Origin: a virus
Strand: one strand, 5' to 3'
Length of the DNA stretch: 64,000 bases
Virus record (IMG/VR): IMGVR_UViG_3300042540_001399
Location: 62,001-126,000 of that record
In this document: piece after piece, positions 53,026-61,207 of the stretch
Layout of the letters: every line of letters begins with the position of its first letter
Position numbering within the stretch: position 1 is the stretch's first letter
The notes under the pieces: model-generated
Databases searched by the model: none
What the model saw: only the letters and a program-made list of their open reading frames with translations
What the model was told of the DNA's origin: nothing
Made by a program: the position numbers and the translations under genes

Positions 53026-53340
53026 ATGGAAATTACCGCAACTGAACTTAAAGAAAAAATAGAATCAGGTAAAAAAATTATTGTTGAATTTTGGGCTGAA
53101 TGGTGTGGTCCCTGTAAAATGATGAAACCTAGATTTGAAAAAGTATCAAATGAAAATGAAACTGACGTGGAAATGTACACCATGAATGTTGATCAAAATA
53201 AAGACATAAGTGTTTCACTTGGCATTAGAAGTATCCCCACAGTTAAAATTATTAATGGTGGTAAAGTTGTTGAAACAAAAGTTGGGGTTTTAGAAGAAGG
53301 GGACATTAAAAATTTAGTTAAAGAATTATTATTGAATTGA
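53026..53340 (+). CDS. Thioredoxin
   Basis: 104 residues, a complete thioredoxin fold: WAEWCGPCKMMKP with the active site at residues 26-30 and the cis-proline loop in RSIPTVKIING. Length and order match bacterial thioredoxin-1. It would reduce protein disulfides and could supply electrons to a ribonucleotide reductase encoded elsewhere. The next two genes are coupled to it, ending with a glutaredoxin. Confidence 0.92.
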   Translation: MEITATELKEKIESGKKIIVEFWAEWCGPCKMMKPRFEKVSNENETDVEMYTMNVDQNKDISVSLGIRSIPTVKIINGGKVVETKVGVLEEGDIKNLVKELLLN

Positions 53341-53341
53341 T

Positions 53342-53494
53342 ATGATTAAAGTAGTCTTAACATTTTTTATTTTACTATTTTTGTTTTCATGTAAAACCAG
53401 TAAAAGTAGTTGCGATGCTTATGGAAGCAATGATGATCATAAAAGAATTTACAAATATGAAAATTCATCTAAAATAATACAAAACAGTAAGTAA
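53342..53494 (+). CDS. 50-residue micro-lipoprotein
   Basis: MIKVVLTFFILLFLFSCKTS then KSSCDAYGSNDDHKRIYKYE. A signal peptide with lipobox LFSC (Cys at 17) gives a mature lipoprotein of only 34 residues with one further Cys at 24. It starts one base after the thioredoxin stop and its TAA overlaps the glutaredoxin ATG, so it is embedded in a redox operon. Possible roles: outer spanin subunit or envelope-exclusion factor. Lipoprotein call strong, role unknown. Confidence 0.7.
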   Translation: MIKVVLTFFILLFLFSCKTSKSSCDAYGSNDDHKRIYKYENSSKIIQNSK

Positions 53495-53781
53495 TGGATA
53501 AGTTGGTTGTAGTTTACAGTATGGTTGGTTGTCCTTTTTGTACAGAGTTAAAAGAAATGTTAGACAAGGAAGATCTAAATTACGTTGATAGAGATATTGA
53601 CAAATATAAAGATGAATATGATATTTTTGTTGAAATTACTGAAAACGAATATGTACCGGCATTTATGACCATTTTAGATCCTGATTCAGAAAGACCAAAA
53701 ACAAAACTATATGCTCCTGACAGAGATTTTGATGACTTAGAAGAAGGTCTTAAAATAATCAAAAACTTTTATGAAGAATAA
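53494..53781 (+). CDS. Glutaredoxin
   Basis: 95 residues with YSMVGCPFCTELKEML (active site CPFC at 13-16) and the cis-Pro EYVPAF near residue 53, a standard glutaredoxin layout. The acidic C-terminal extension (FDDLEEGLKIIKNFYEE) is a little longer than usual. It probably serves as electron donor for nucleotide reduction, as phage glutaredoxins (T4 nrdC) do. Ends at a terminator shared with the convergent gene. Confidence 0.88.
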   Translation: MDKLVVVYSMVGCPFCTELKEMLDKEDLNYVDRDIDKYKDEYDIFVEITENEYVPAFMTILDPDSERPKTKLYAPDRDFDDLEEGLKIIKNFYEE

Positions 53782-53783
53782 AA

Positions 53784-53813
53784 AAAACCACCTATAAACG
53801 GTGGTTTTTTTTT
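53784..53813. terminator. Bidirectional intrinsic terminator
   Basis: ACCACC/GGTGGT stem, TATAAAC loop, flanked by an A run and a T9 run. It serves the glutaredoxin operon and the convergent gene at 53812-54507. Confidence 0.85.
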
Positions 53814-54507
53814 AAATTAATATTACGTGTTCTAACATATCTTGAATCAAGTATGGTTTTTCTTTGTTTTGAGTTAACAGATCCTCAAACAAATTATAAT
53901 TATTAATTCTTTCGTTAAATTTATCTAAATCAAAATCGAATACATCTAAAATCAAAGATTTGATTTTTTCTTTGGGTATATTTGAATTTGAAATTATGTC
54001 AATATCAAAGTCTTCATCACTATTAAGTTTTTTGGTAAAATAAAATTCCAAATTATTTACACCTAACAAATTATACATGTGGTTAAACATATAGTTTGAA
54101 TAATAAACTATAGACCGACCACAATTCAAACTATGTCCATAAGGAAATTCAGACACTGTAAATAGATTTGTCACAGGTTCAGACTTACTTGTGAAAACAT
54201 TTTTATCTAAAGAAATCCAAACATCTTCCAAAACATCAAAATCTGATCCATACGAAAGTAAATCAATAATATTCATATGGTCTACGTTTGCATCTTCTAA
54301 TTCGGACGAATATTCTTTGAAGAATTCTTCTTTTATTTTTTGTAAATCCAAGATATCTTTGCTTGAACTTTTACCCGAAACAACAACAAAATTTATGCAA
54401 TCACATACTTGAATTATACTTTTTTCTGACTTGTTAATTTTTGATAAAATGTAGTCAGAAAATAAATTTACAATAAATCTTTTTGTTTTTTTATTTATTA
54501 ATCTCAT
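53812..54507 (-). CDS. Conserved hypothetical protein
   Basis: 231 residues from the ATG at 54507. The N-terminus (FIVNLFSDYILSKI, SIIQVCDCINFVVVSGKSSS) and the middle (EPVTNLFTVSEFPYGHSLN, CGRSIVYYSNYMFNHMYNLL) have a patterned alpha/beta look, and it ends KEKPYLIQDMLEHVILI. I recall similar proteins in T4-like phages of uncultured bacteria; no enzymatic motif is clear. First gene of the minus-strand block as numbered, last as transcribed. Confidence 0.55.
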   Translation of the reverse strand: MRLINKKTKRFIVNLFSDYILSKINKSEKSIIQVCDCINFVVVSGKSSSKDILDLQKIKEEFFKEYSSELEDANVDHMNIIDLLSYGSDFDVLEDVWISLDKNVFTSKSEPVTNLFTVSEFPYGHSLNCGRSIVYYSNYMFNHMYNLLGVNNLEFYFTKKLNSDEDFDIDIISNSNIPKEKIKSLILDVFDFDLDKFNERINNYNLFEDLLTQNKEKPYLIQDMLEHVILI

Positions 54508-54546
54508 AATATATTTTTTTACAATTGATATGAGATTTATTTGATA

Positions 54547-54555
54547 TTATAAATA
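54547..54555 (-). promoter_or_regulatory. TATTTATAA late-type promoter motif
   Basis: Minus-strand TATTTATAA between the genes at 54557-55552 and 53812-54507; 39 nt before the ATG at 54507, longer than usual. Confidence 0.35.
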
Positions 54556-54556
54556 G

Positions 54557-55552
54557 TTAATAGACGTAATCTAAAAATGCATCATTAAGGTATTGTTTAA
54601 CTCTATAAGAATCGGAATATTCTGAAGTTCTAAAACTTAAAAAATCACCACAATATTCAAAGTATCTAGTTAACATATCTAAATAAGATCTTTCGTCATA
54701 TATATTATACTCATAATCACTCATACAATTAAAATAATCATATAGATCTGACTTTAAATTTTTAATTTTACACAATAAGTATTGTTTTTTATTTTCGTCT
54801 TGATCCCACTTAAATTCTGTATCAATTAAACTTCTTAGTTCATTTTTAATATCTTCATATACCTCATCGTTCCAAGCTTCGTTATATGCCATATTATGTA
54901 AACTTCTTAGATTACTTCGTAATTCGTCTAAATAACCAGAATTAATTAGTTCATTGAAAACTTTACGATCCGATAAAACATAGTTTATATTGTTATAATT
55001 GATAGTAACATAACCTTCTTCATTTGAGTTTTCAGAGAAAAAATTTCCACCAAACTCATCAGAATCCATATTTTGATTCTTTAAATCTCTAAGTATTATT
55101 TCCTTTAACTCATTTAAATTTTTTTCATTTAGTTCTTCTACAACATCATCATAATAATTATAAATTGTATCAGAAAACATCTCGAACCAATCTTCATCTA
55201 AAATTCCATTTGCAATTTCTCTATTTGAAATATTTCTATAATCACTATCATCAAACAAAACGGATAACTCAACTAATTTGTTTAATTTAAGGTAATAGTC
55301 ACCCCCAATTTTTTTAACATCCCCAAGAAGAGGTAAAAAATACTCAACACCATATTCTTTTAGAAGACTAATACAAAGTTGGTTAAGAAAACTATTATCA
55401 TCTGACTCCCGATAAACGGAGTATAAATCAACTTTATTCAATTTACCAATACCTTTTATGTATGAAATGAATCTTTCTACCGACTTAAATATAGGCTCAA
55501 TCCTTTCCCACTTACCGGTATTGAAAGTATCTATTAATTCATTAGTTGTCAT
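54557..55552 (-). CDS. Acidic protein, paralogue of its upstream neighbour
   Basis: 331 residues, very acidic and Tyr-rich, no membrane or catalytic motif. It aligns along much of its length with the product of 55549-56691: shared elements include an EDW.E.F.D helix, VV.EL...N, an acidic EEGY strand, FNELI...LDELRSNLRSL and a C-terminal FRT.EYSD. The two genes overlap by ATGA, so a tandem duplication is likely. Conserved acidic, repetitive surface suggests DNA mimicry or scaffolding, but this is speculation. Confidence 0.55.
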   Translation of the reverse strand: MTTNELIDTFNTGKWERIEPIFKSVERFISYIKGIGKLNKVDLYSVYRESDDNSFLNQLCISLLKEYGVEYFLPLLGDVKKIGGDYYLKLNKLVELSVLFDDSDYRNISNREIANGILDEDWFEMFSDTIYNYYDDVVEELNEKNLNELKEIILRDLKNQNMDSDEFGGNFFSENSNEEGYVTINYNNINYVLSDRKVFNELINSGYLDELRSNLRSLHNMAYNEAWNDEVYEDIKNELRSLIDTEFKWDQDENKKQYLLCKIKNLKSDLYDYFNCMSDYEYNIYDERSYLDMLTRYFEYCGDFLSFRTSEYSDSYRVKQYLNDAFLDYVY

Positions 55553-56691
55553 ACGTAATCATAAAACAGTTCATTTATATTTTTTCTTGTTCTATTCCAG
55601 TCAGGATATTCAGGGACTCTAAAATCAATACATTCAATATCATCATTATTAATCATAGCAACCATCAATTCAGTTAAACCACCATAATATTCTAAAAAAG
55701 AATCACTATACGCACTTCCTTTATAATTTTCTAAAAATGTTTCAACTAAATTTCTAAAGTTTCTAATTTTAATATAACTGTCATATCTAGTCACTTTACT
55801 ACCATCGCTCTTTGTAACTTCTCTTGGTACCTCATCGATTCTTCCTTCAAAGTACTCATCTAAACCACCATAAACTAAGTCATATATTTCATCTTCATAT
55901 GCACTATTTTCTGCTTGCCAATATAAACTTGTTAAATTAGATCCTAATTCATCTAAATCTTTATTACATAATTCATTAAATGCTGCTTCATCGTTAATTA
56001 ATCCATTCAAATCTTCAGCTCTTATTCTAAAATAACCTTCAGTTCCTTGTTCTTCAGAAAGTTCAGAGAAAAAATCAGAATCATAATCTTCTAAAGACAA
56101 TTCTTTATCCCCAATTTCTTTGAAAATAAAATCTATAAGTGTTGTAATATTTGCATCATCAAGTTCATCAACAACTTGGTGTGGTTTTACGCTGTCATCA
56201 AAATACCAATCATGTCCTAAACCATCTTCACTTAAAATGAGTTTTGCAACATATCTTGCACTTTCACCTCTTTGTGAACCACAAAAAAGTATTTCCAATT
56301 CTTCTCTATCTCTTAAATGAAGATAAAATCCATCTTGTCTAATATTTACGTCACTTAATAGATTTTTTGTAATAAATTCCATGGCGTCTTCATAGTTAGT
56401 ATCAATGTAATATAATAATAATTGATTTTTTGTTGATTCGTCAATTTCATCGTATAAACGCGAAAAGTCATCAAAGTCAATTAAGTTATTTTCAATTAGA
56501 AAGTCAAATAAGGTTGAATCATGATCGAATTCATTACCAGATATAGTAGTTGGGTCTATGTAATCTACTTTATTATTTTTAATTAAAAATGATAAAAAAT
56601 TACGTGTAGATTTGAAAACTTTCATCAGTTTAACATAATCTGTTTCATCCCCACTACGATACCATTCTATAAAAGTGTTAAGATCTGCCAT
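55549..56691 (-). CDS. Acidic protein, paralogue of the following gene
   Basis: 380 residues; strongly acidic (DESTKNQLLLYYIDTNYEDA, LSLEDYDSDFFSELSEEQGT). Shares the order of motifs with 54557-55552 but has insertions near residues 60-90 and 270-290. No catalytic residues evident. It starts 3 nt after a TATTTATGA motif and just past a terminator, so it begins a two- or three-gene minus-strand unit. Confidence 0.55.
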   Translation of the reverse strand: MADLNTFIEWYRSGDETDYVKLMKVFKSTRNFLSFLIKNNKVDYIDPTTISGNEFDHDSTLFDFLIENNLIDFDDFSRLYDEIDESTKNQLLLYYIDTNYEDAMEFITKNLLSDVNIRQDGFYLHLRDREELEILFCGSQRGESARYVAKLILSEDGLGHDWYFDDSVKPHQVVDELDDANITTLIDFIFKEIGDKELSLEDYDSDFFSELSEEQGTEGYFRIRAEDLNGLINDEAAFNELCNKDLDELGSNLTSLYWQAENSAYEDEIYDLVYGGLDEYFEGRIDEVPREVTKSDGSKVTRYDSYIKIRNFRNLVETFLENYKGSAYSDSFLEYYGGLTELMVAMINNDDIECIDFRVPEYPDWNRTRKNINELFYDYV

Positions 56692-56694
56692 ATA

Positions 56695-56703
56695 TCATAA
56701 ATA
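56695..56703 (-). promoter_or_regulatory. TATTTATGA late-type promoter motif
   Basis: Minus strand, 3 nt before the ATG at 56691 and directly after the T run of the terminator at 56705-56729. Confidence 0.45.
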
Positions 56704-56704
56704 C

Positions 56705-56729
56705 AAAAAAGGTGGAAAAATTCCACCTT
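56705..56729 (-). terminator. Intrinsic terminator
   Basis: Minus strand AAGGTGGAA/TTCCACCTT with a TTT loop, followed by T's. It ends the 48-residue gene at 56755-56901. Confidence 0.82.
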
Positions 56730-56754
56730 AATTTCTTTGGCCAAAGGAATTAAA

Positions 56755-56901
56755 TTACTTTTTATTATAGTATTTTTCAACTATCTTCTTCACCGATTCT
56801 TGAACGTTCTGATTTTTTTGGGCTTGAGCCTGTGGTCTAGCCGCTTGATTTGGTGTTGAAGCCTGTTGGTTCCCTTGTTTGTTTTTACAACCGCATCCCA
56901 T
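56755..56901 (-). CDS. 48-residue Gln/Ala-rich protein with MGCGC start
   Basis: MGCGCKNKQGNQQASTPNQA then ARPQAQAQKNQNVQESVKKI and VEKYYNKK. A Cys-x-Cys at the extreme N-terminus, a disordered Gln/Ala middle and a C-terminal amphipathic helix. It is flanked by a late-type motif and a terminator, so it is an independent unit. I recall small MGCGC-starting proteins in Bacteroidota phages; function unknown, possibly metal-binding or membrane-tethered. Confidence 0.65.
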   Translation of the reverse strand: MGCGCKNKQGNQQASTPNQAARPQAQAQKNQNVQESVKKIVEKYYNKK

Positions 56902-56930
56902 GGTCAATTGTTTTTATAAGGTTTATTTAT

Positions 56931-56939
56931 TTATAAATA
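56931..56939 (-). promoter_or_regulatory. TATTTATAA late-type motif within a near-palindrome
   Basis: Minus-strand TATTTATAA 29 nt before the ATG at 56901. The surrounding TATTTATAAATA reads nearly the same on both strands. Confidence 0.4.
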
Positions 56940-56970
56940 TCAACACTAAGACTATTTTGTAAATCACAAA

Positions 56971-56979
56971 TATTTATGA
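56971..56979 (+). promoter_or_regulatory. TATTTATGA late-type promoter motif
   Basis: 4 nt before the ATG at 56984. Confidence 0.45.
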
Positions 56980-56983
56980 TTGT

Positions 56984-58513
56984 ATGAAAAAGAAATTAAT
57001 TCTAACCGAAACACAATTTAAAACTGTTTTACAAAGGATTGTAGAAGATGATGTTGTTGAAAAAATATATTTAACACCTGAAGAATATATGCAGTATTTG
57101 AAACAAGTAGGGTTTATGGCACACGCTATTCCATATTTACCAAAATTTACAGGAAAAAAAATTGTGGTAAAAGGGAACTTGAACCTTTCAGATCTCAGTG
57201 GTAAAAATAAAATTTACAAGTTAGGGAATATAGAAGTAACAGGTAATTTAGATGCTTCTAAAACAGGAATTAAAAATTTCGATGATGTTGTTGTTGGTGG
57301 AAGAATATCATTTTGGGATACACCTTATGAAAAGGAACTTATAAGAAAAAAACAACTTGCAAAAAGAAACGAACAGGATGGTAAAAGGGATAGAAATGAA
57401 TGGAGTTTAGATGGTACTGATGAAGAAGGTGAAAAGGCTAACGCAGCGTTTGAATATGCCGTTAATGAAGGGTATTTAGAAGGTATAACTGATGATGAAC
57501 AAGATAGAATATCTGAAATAAATAGAGAAATTGAAGAATTAGAAGAAGAACAAGAAAATTTGGATGCTGGTGATGAAAATTATAGTGAAAAGTTTGATGA
57601 AATTACTGATAAACAAATGGAACTTGAAGATGAAAAAAATGAAATATTATCTGATAGAGTTGATGTTTACGATTTATATAATATCGGAAGACATTATGAT
57701 CTAACAAATTTTGAATCTTTATCCACAGGCCATCAATATGCGGTTGGTACTGAAGATGAATGTGACGAGTCATTAAAAATGTACTATGAAGAAATGGTCG
57801 ATAGTATGGAACATTATTTTGATAATAATTTTATTTCAAGATATGTTGATGGGGATGAAGTGGCAGAGTACTTCGAAGATTCTGTAAGTGAATGGGTTAG
57901 GGATGAACCAGATAGTTATGGGGTCGAAAAACAATTAAGTAAAGATCAAGAAAAAGAAATTTGGGTTTTAGAAATGGAAAAATGGGTATATGAAAACGAA
58001 GGTGTTAGATTTCCGATAAAATACCCAACAATGGAAGAAAATGGTAAAGTATTTGATTTTTGGGATGAAAATGAAGAACATGAGTTTCAATATAGAAATG
58101 AAAGTTCAGACCCATCCAAAAGTCATTGGGTGTTATATAAAGATGGGCAAGTTGTCCCACCTCACCAAATATATGATGATGAAGAAACCCAAGAACAAAA
58201 AGATGATCGTGAAAGTAGAATATCCGATATTGATTATGAAATAGAAGAAATAAAAGATAATCCTGATGGTGAACCATCAGAAGAAGATATAGAATATGCG
58301 ATAGAAAGTTATATTGATGACAACATTAAAAACGATCCTGTAAGTTTTTTACAACAGATGGGATATGACGACTATTCGAATTTTGTAAATAAACAGGAAA
58401 TGTTAGATGATCTTGTAAGTGATGGTGAATATGGTTCGTTAAATGGTTACGACGGTAGTTATGATTCTGTTAGAATTAACGGTACATACTATATAGTAAT
58501 GAGAATTGATTAA
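56984..58513 (+). CDS. Large acidic protein
   Basis: 509 residues. The N-terminal helix (LTETQFKTVLQRIVE), then a beta-helix-like stretch (KIVVKGNLNLSDLSGKNKIY, LGNIEVTGNLDAS, DDVVVGGRISFWDTP; ~57-115), then a long very acidic region with coiled-coil (ISEINREIEELEEEQENLDA) and Tyr-rich segments. No known catalytic motif. The acidic, Tyr-rich body resembles the paralogues on the opposite strand (54557-56691) in style. Monocistronic, with a late-type motif 4 nt upstream; perhaps a packaged structural protein. Confidence 0.55.
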   Translation: MKKKLILTETQFKTVLQRIVEDDVVEKIYLTPEEYMQYLKQVGFMAHAIPYLPKFTGKKIVVKGNLNLSDLSGKNKIYKLGNIEVTGNLDASKTGIKNFDDVVVGGRISFWDTPYEKELIRKKQLAKRNEQDGKRDRNEWSLDGTDEEGEKANAAFEYAVNEGYLEGITDDEQDRISEINREIEELEEEQENLDAGDENYSEKFDEITDKQMELEDEKNEILSDRVDVYDLYNIGRHYDLTNFESLSTGHQYAVGTEDECDESLKMYYEEMVDSMEHYFDNNFISRYVDGDEVAEYFEDSVSEWVRDEPDSYGVEKQLSKDQEKEIWVLEMEKWVYENEGVRFPIKYPTMEENGKVFDFWDENEEHEFQYRNESSDPSKSHWVLYKDGQVVPPHQIYDDEETQEQKDDRESRISDIDYEIEEIKDNPDGEPSEEDIEYAIESYIDDNIKNDPVSFLQQMGYDDYSNFVNKQEMLDDLVSDGEYGSLNGYDGSYDSVRINGTYYIVMRID

Positions 58514-58515
58514 TC

Positions 58516-58548
58516 TTTACTGCCAAGTAATTTATTGTTATAATTTTG
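58516..58548 (+). promoter_or_regulatory. Host-type promoter
   Basis: TTTA (58516-58519), 21 nt, TAATTTTG (58541-58548), 4 nt before the ATG at 58553. The -7 box is an exact TAnnTTTG match; -33 has one mismatch. Confidence 0.5.
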
Positions 58549-58552
58549 TCAG

Positions 58553-59323
58553 ATGGGAAGAAAAAAGAAAATAGAATTTTTGATGGACACTGATTGGATG
58601 TTCGAAAAACCAATTGACAGAGAACATAAAGAATACAAGTTATTGTCATATTTTCAAAAAATGGGGGAAAAGTTGGATAAAATGGAACTTTATCCAGGTT
58701 TCATTGAACTTTCTTTGCACCTAGCAAACGTACAAACCTTAATCAAAGACAAAAAAATAATGTATACCAACAAAAAGTTAGATTCTGTTGACGACGAACT
58801 TTTGGTTAAAGATCTAAAATTGAAAGATATTCCTGAATTAAACAATGAAGAAATAGATGAATTTGTACAGATACTCAGTTATAGTGCACCAAGGATGTTA
58901 GAATATTTTAACATCGCTAAATCAGTTTGGACAATAGTTTATGAAAACGTAGATATGAAACCTAATAAAAGGGCTAAAGAAGTTATTTCTGATGTTGGTT
59001 ATTTTCATTTCACTGATACTAAAACAAATAAAATATACGTTTGGGAATACAATATTAAACCAGCAGCAAAAAAATCCCCTGAAAGTAAAACTTCTGTGAA
59101 TTTAATTTACTGTGATGAAAAAAATTTGACAATCACTAAAATAATTAATAATTTTTCTGTGTGGAATTCTGAAAATAAAAAATTACCCGTATTCGAAATG
59201 ATTAGCCGTGGGGATTTTCCAATTTTCGAAACACTATTACCAATTTTTAAAAGAAAACTAATTTCATACATTAATCAAAAGAAATTTTTAGAAAGCACAA
59301 AAAAAACACAAGAAGTAATTTAA
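58553..59323 (+). CDS. Conserved phage-type protein of unknown function
   Basis: 256 residues. Basic start (MGRKKKIEFLMDTDWMF), a helical N-terminal half (YKLLSYFQKMGEKLDKMELY) and a C-terminal alpha/beta part (VSDVGYFHFTDTKT-like strands, LPVFEMISRGDFPIFETL). I recall similar sequences in jumbo T4-like phages, with no function. It heads a coupled run with DUF1653, DUF3310 and RmlB-like genes, under a host-type promoter, so it is probably expressed early or in the middle phase. Confidence 0.55.
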   Translation: MGRKKKIEFLMDTDWMFEKPIDREHKEYKLLSYFQKMGEKLDKMELYPGFIELSLHLANVQTLIKDKKIMYTNKKLDSVDDELLVKDLKLKDIPELNNEEIDEFVQILSYSAPRMLEYFNIAKSVWTIVYENVDMKPNKRAKEVISDVGYFHFTDTKTNKIYVWEYNIKPAAKKSPESKTSVNLIYCDEKNLTITKIINNFSVWNSENKKLPVFEMISRGDFPIFETLLPIFKRKLISYINQKKFLESTKKTQEVI

Positions 59324-59324
59324 A

Positions 59325-59567
59325 ATGAAACAAAAAAACTATCCGAAACCTCAAGAAAAATTTCAACATTATAAAGGTGGTCAGTACGAAGTTATTTGTA
59401 TGTGTAATCATACAGAAACTAAAGAACCTCTTGTGATTTACAAATCTCTTTCTTTTGGTTCACAATACGCAAGACCATTTTCTCAGTGGTATGAGGAAGT
59501 TGATATCGAAACATACGGGGGAAAGGAATACCCAATTTCAAGATTTATAAAAATAGAAGAATTTTAA
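59325..59567 (+). CDS. DUF1653 protein
   Basis: 80 residues matching the DUF1653 pattern: FQHYKGGQYEVICMCNHTET, EPLVIYKSL, a ARPFSQWYEEV segment and a basic/aromatic end (PISRFIKIEEF). This small beta-barrel-like domain is frequent in phages and bacteria and has no firm function. It starts 1 bp after its neighbour and overlaps the next ATG by one base. Confidence 0.8.
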   Translation: MKQKNYPKPQEKFQHYKGGQYEVICMCNHTETKEPLVIYKSLSFGSQYARPFSQWYEEVDIETYGGKEYPISRFIKIEEF

Positions 59568-59851
59568 TGGATAATATTAAATCATGTGTTTGTGGTGGCA
59601 TCGAAGATTGTAAGTGCCCCACTATTAAAGTAGAACAAGTAAATCACCCAACACACTATGGTGGGGTTAATAATCCTTATGAGGCGATAAAAGTTATTGA
59701 TGCTTGGGATCTAAGTTTTTCGTTAGGTAATACAATAAAGTATATTTCAAGAGCAGGTAAGAAAAACAAACAAAAAGAATTAGAAGATTTAGAAAAGGCC
59801 GCTTGGTATCTTAACCACCATATTCAAAAATTAAAAGTTGAAAATTTATGA
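59567..59851 (+). CDS. DUF3310 protein (putative nucleotide-metabolism accessory)
   Basis: 94 residues. VNHPTHYGG, the characteristic YEAIKVIDAWDLSFSLGNTI and KYISRAGKK with a C-terminal helix (ELEDLEKAAWYLNHHI) identify DUF3310, widely seen in phages and often annotated as nucleotide-kinase-like without proof. An N-terminal extension holds four Cys (CVCGGIEDCKC), a possible metal site not in the core family. Overlaps the next start by ATGA. Confidence 0.82.
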   Translation: MDNIKSCVCGGIEDCKCPTIKVEQVNHPTHYGGVNNPYEAIKVIDAWDLSFSLGNTIKYISRAGKKNKQKELEDLEKAAWYLNHHIQKLKVENL

Positions 59852-60774
59852 AAATAGTAGTAACAGGTGGGGCTGGTTTTATAGGTTCCGCATTTATAAA
59901 TCACCTACTTGATAATTTTGAATGTGATGTTCTTTGTGTTGATAAATTGACTTACGCTGGTAAAAAAGAAAATATCAAACACAATATTCCATTTCTACAA
60001 AAAGACATTTGTGATGTAACCGAAGACGACCTTGGTGATTTTGATTACATAGTTCATTTTGCTGCGGAATCTCACGTTGACAACTCAATTAAAAATGGTT
60101 TACCTTTTGTTAGAACTAATGTGGAGGGAACCTTCAACTTATTAGAGATATCAAGGAAAAACAAAAACTTAAAGAAGTTCATTCACATATCAACTGATGA
60201 GGTTTACGGAGATATGGATGAACATATTGCAATAAATCATACGGCAACGGAAGATGATAAGATTAAACCTAGTTCATATTATTCATCAACTAAGGCGGCT
60301 TCTGATATGTTAGTATTTTCGGCAAATAGAACATATGGTCTACCTTACTTAATTACAAGAACTTGTAATAATTTTGGAGAACATCAATTTGAGGAAAAAT
60401 TCCTCCCAACGATTACACGATCAATTAATAAAGGTAAAGCGATACCGGTTTATGGTGATGGAAAACAAATTAGAGAGTGGATGTATGTTTATGACAACGT
60501 TAAAGTCATATGTGATCTTATGTTTGACGATGAGGTCATAAACCAAGTTTTTAACATTGGAACCCGATTCAGGGTAACTAATTTAGATATAATAAATCAA
60601 ATTGGTGTGATATTAAATAAAAAAGTTAAAATAAAACACGTCGAAGATAGATTGGGGCATGATAAAAAATATGGTCTGAATTCATCAAAAATGGAAAATT
60701 ATTACAGACAAAAACACGGACAATTTCCTAATTTTTTAAATTTATTTGATTATCTAAAAAAAGTGTATGGATAA
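59848..60774 (+). CDS. RmlB-like dTDP-glucose 4,6-dehydratase (extended SDR)
   Basis: 308 residues. NAD-binding TGGAGFIG (residues 6-13); Asp ending the second strand (CVDKLTYAG, the RmlB-type signature); FAAESHVDNSI; catalytic STDEVYGD, where Thr-Asp-Glu are the dehydratase residues; and YSSTK (Tyr144, Lys148). This matches RmlB rather than a general epimerase; it converts dTDP-glucose to dTDP-4-keto-6-deoxyglucose. It may feed deoxysugars to surface glycans or to the phage glycosyltransferase at 19530. Overlaps both neighbours. Confidence 0.85.
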   Translation: MKIVVTGGAGFIGSAFINHLLDNFECDVLCVDKLTYAGKKENIKHNIPFLQKDICDVTEDDLGDFDYIVHFAAESHVDNSIKNGLPFVRTNVEGTFNLLEISRKNKNLKKFIHISTDEVYGDMDEHIAINHTATEDDKIKPSSYYSSTKAASDMLVFSANRTYGLPYLITRTCNNFGEHQFEEKFLPTITRSINKGKAIPVYGDGKQIREWMYVYDNVKVICDLMFDDEVINQVFNIGTRFRVTNLDIINQIGVILNKKVKIKHVEDRLGHDKKYGLNSSKMENYYRQKHGQFPNFLNLFDYLKKVYG

Positions 60775-61096
60775 AAAACTTACAAAACCAAGGAAAGGCC
60801 TAAATAAAAAAATAAATATTTTGGACGCAATAACAACTCCTAATGAACTTATCAGAGAAACCCTAATAAATTTTATGTGGGGATTCCTTGGTAATTCTAT
60901 TGTTGTTTTTGTTGCAAAAGAACTAGATTTTTTGGTTTTGATAAATTATATTGTCTATTACATTCTAATTTCTTATATTGTAAATAGAAAAAAGTATGAA
61001 ACAATGTTAGGTAAATTTATTGTGTTGCCAGGTTCCGCAGCGGCGGGTGCTTACACGGGATATAAAGTGGCACAAATGTTAACGCAAATGCTTTAA
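60767..61096 (+). CDS. Small membrane protein, holin-like features
   Basis: 109 residues, overlapping the preceding gene by 8 bp. Two hydrophobic segments (NFMWGFLGNSIVVFVA and FLVLINYIVYYILISYIV), then a Gly/Ala-rich region (LPGSAAAGAYTGYKVAQML). The size and hydrophobic pattern are compatible with a holin, but there is no lysin in this unit. Confidence 0.6.
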   Translation: MDKKLTKPRKGLNKKINILDAITTPNELIRETLINFMWGFLGNSIVVFVAKELDFLVLINYIVYYILISYIVNRKKYETMLGKFIVLPGSAAAGAYTGYKVAQMLTQML

Positions 61097-61101
61097 AAAA
61101 G

Positions 61102-61206
61102 TTGAAATCAGAAATTATTTATCGAGTAATTTTTTTTATAATCATGATTGGTACTATAACTTTGACATGGACTTTAATATACAAGTTAATAAAAATAATT
61201 TTTTAA
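61102..61206 (+). CDS. 34-residue membrane peptide with TTG start
   Basis: From the TTG at 61102: MKSEIIYRVIFFIIMIGTIT then LTWTLIYKLIKIIF. A single, nearly continuous membrane helix with basic ends. A shorter ATG version begins at 61144. The frame is open between its neighbours, and its stop lies 1 bp before the next ATG. Plausible micro-membrane protein, but the non-ATG start lowers confidence. Confidence 0.45.
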   Translation: MKSEIIYRVIFFIIMIGTITLTWTLIYKLIKIIF

Positions 61207-61207
61207 A

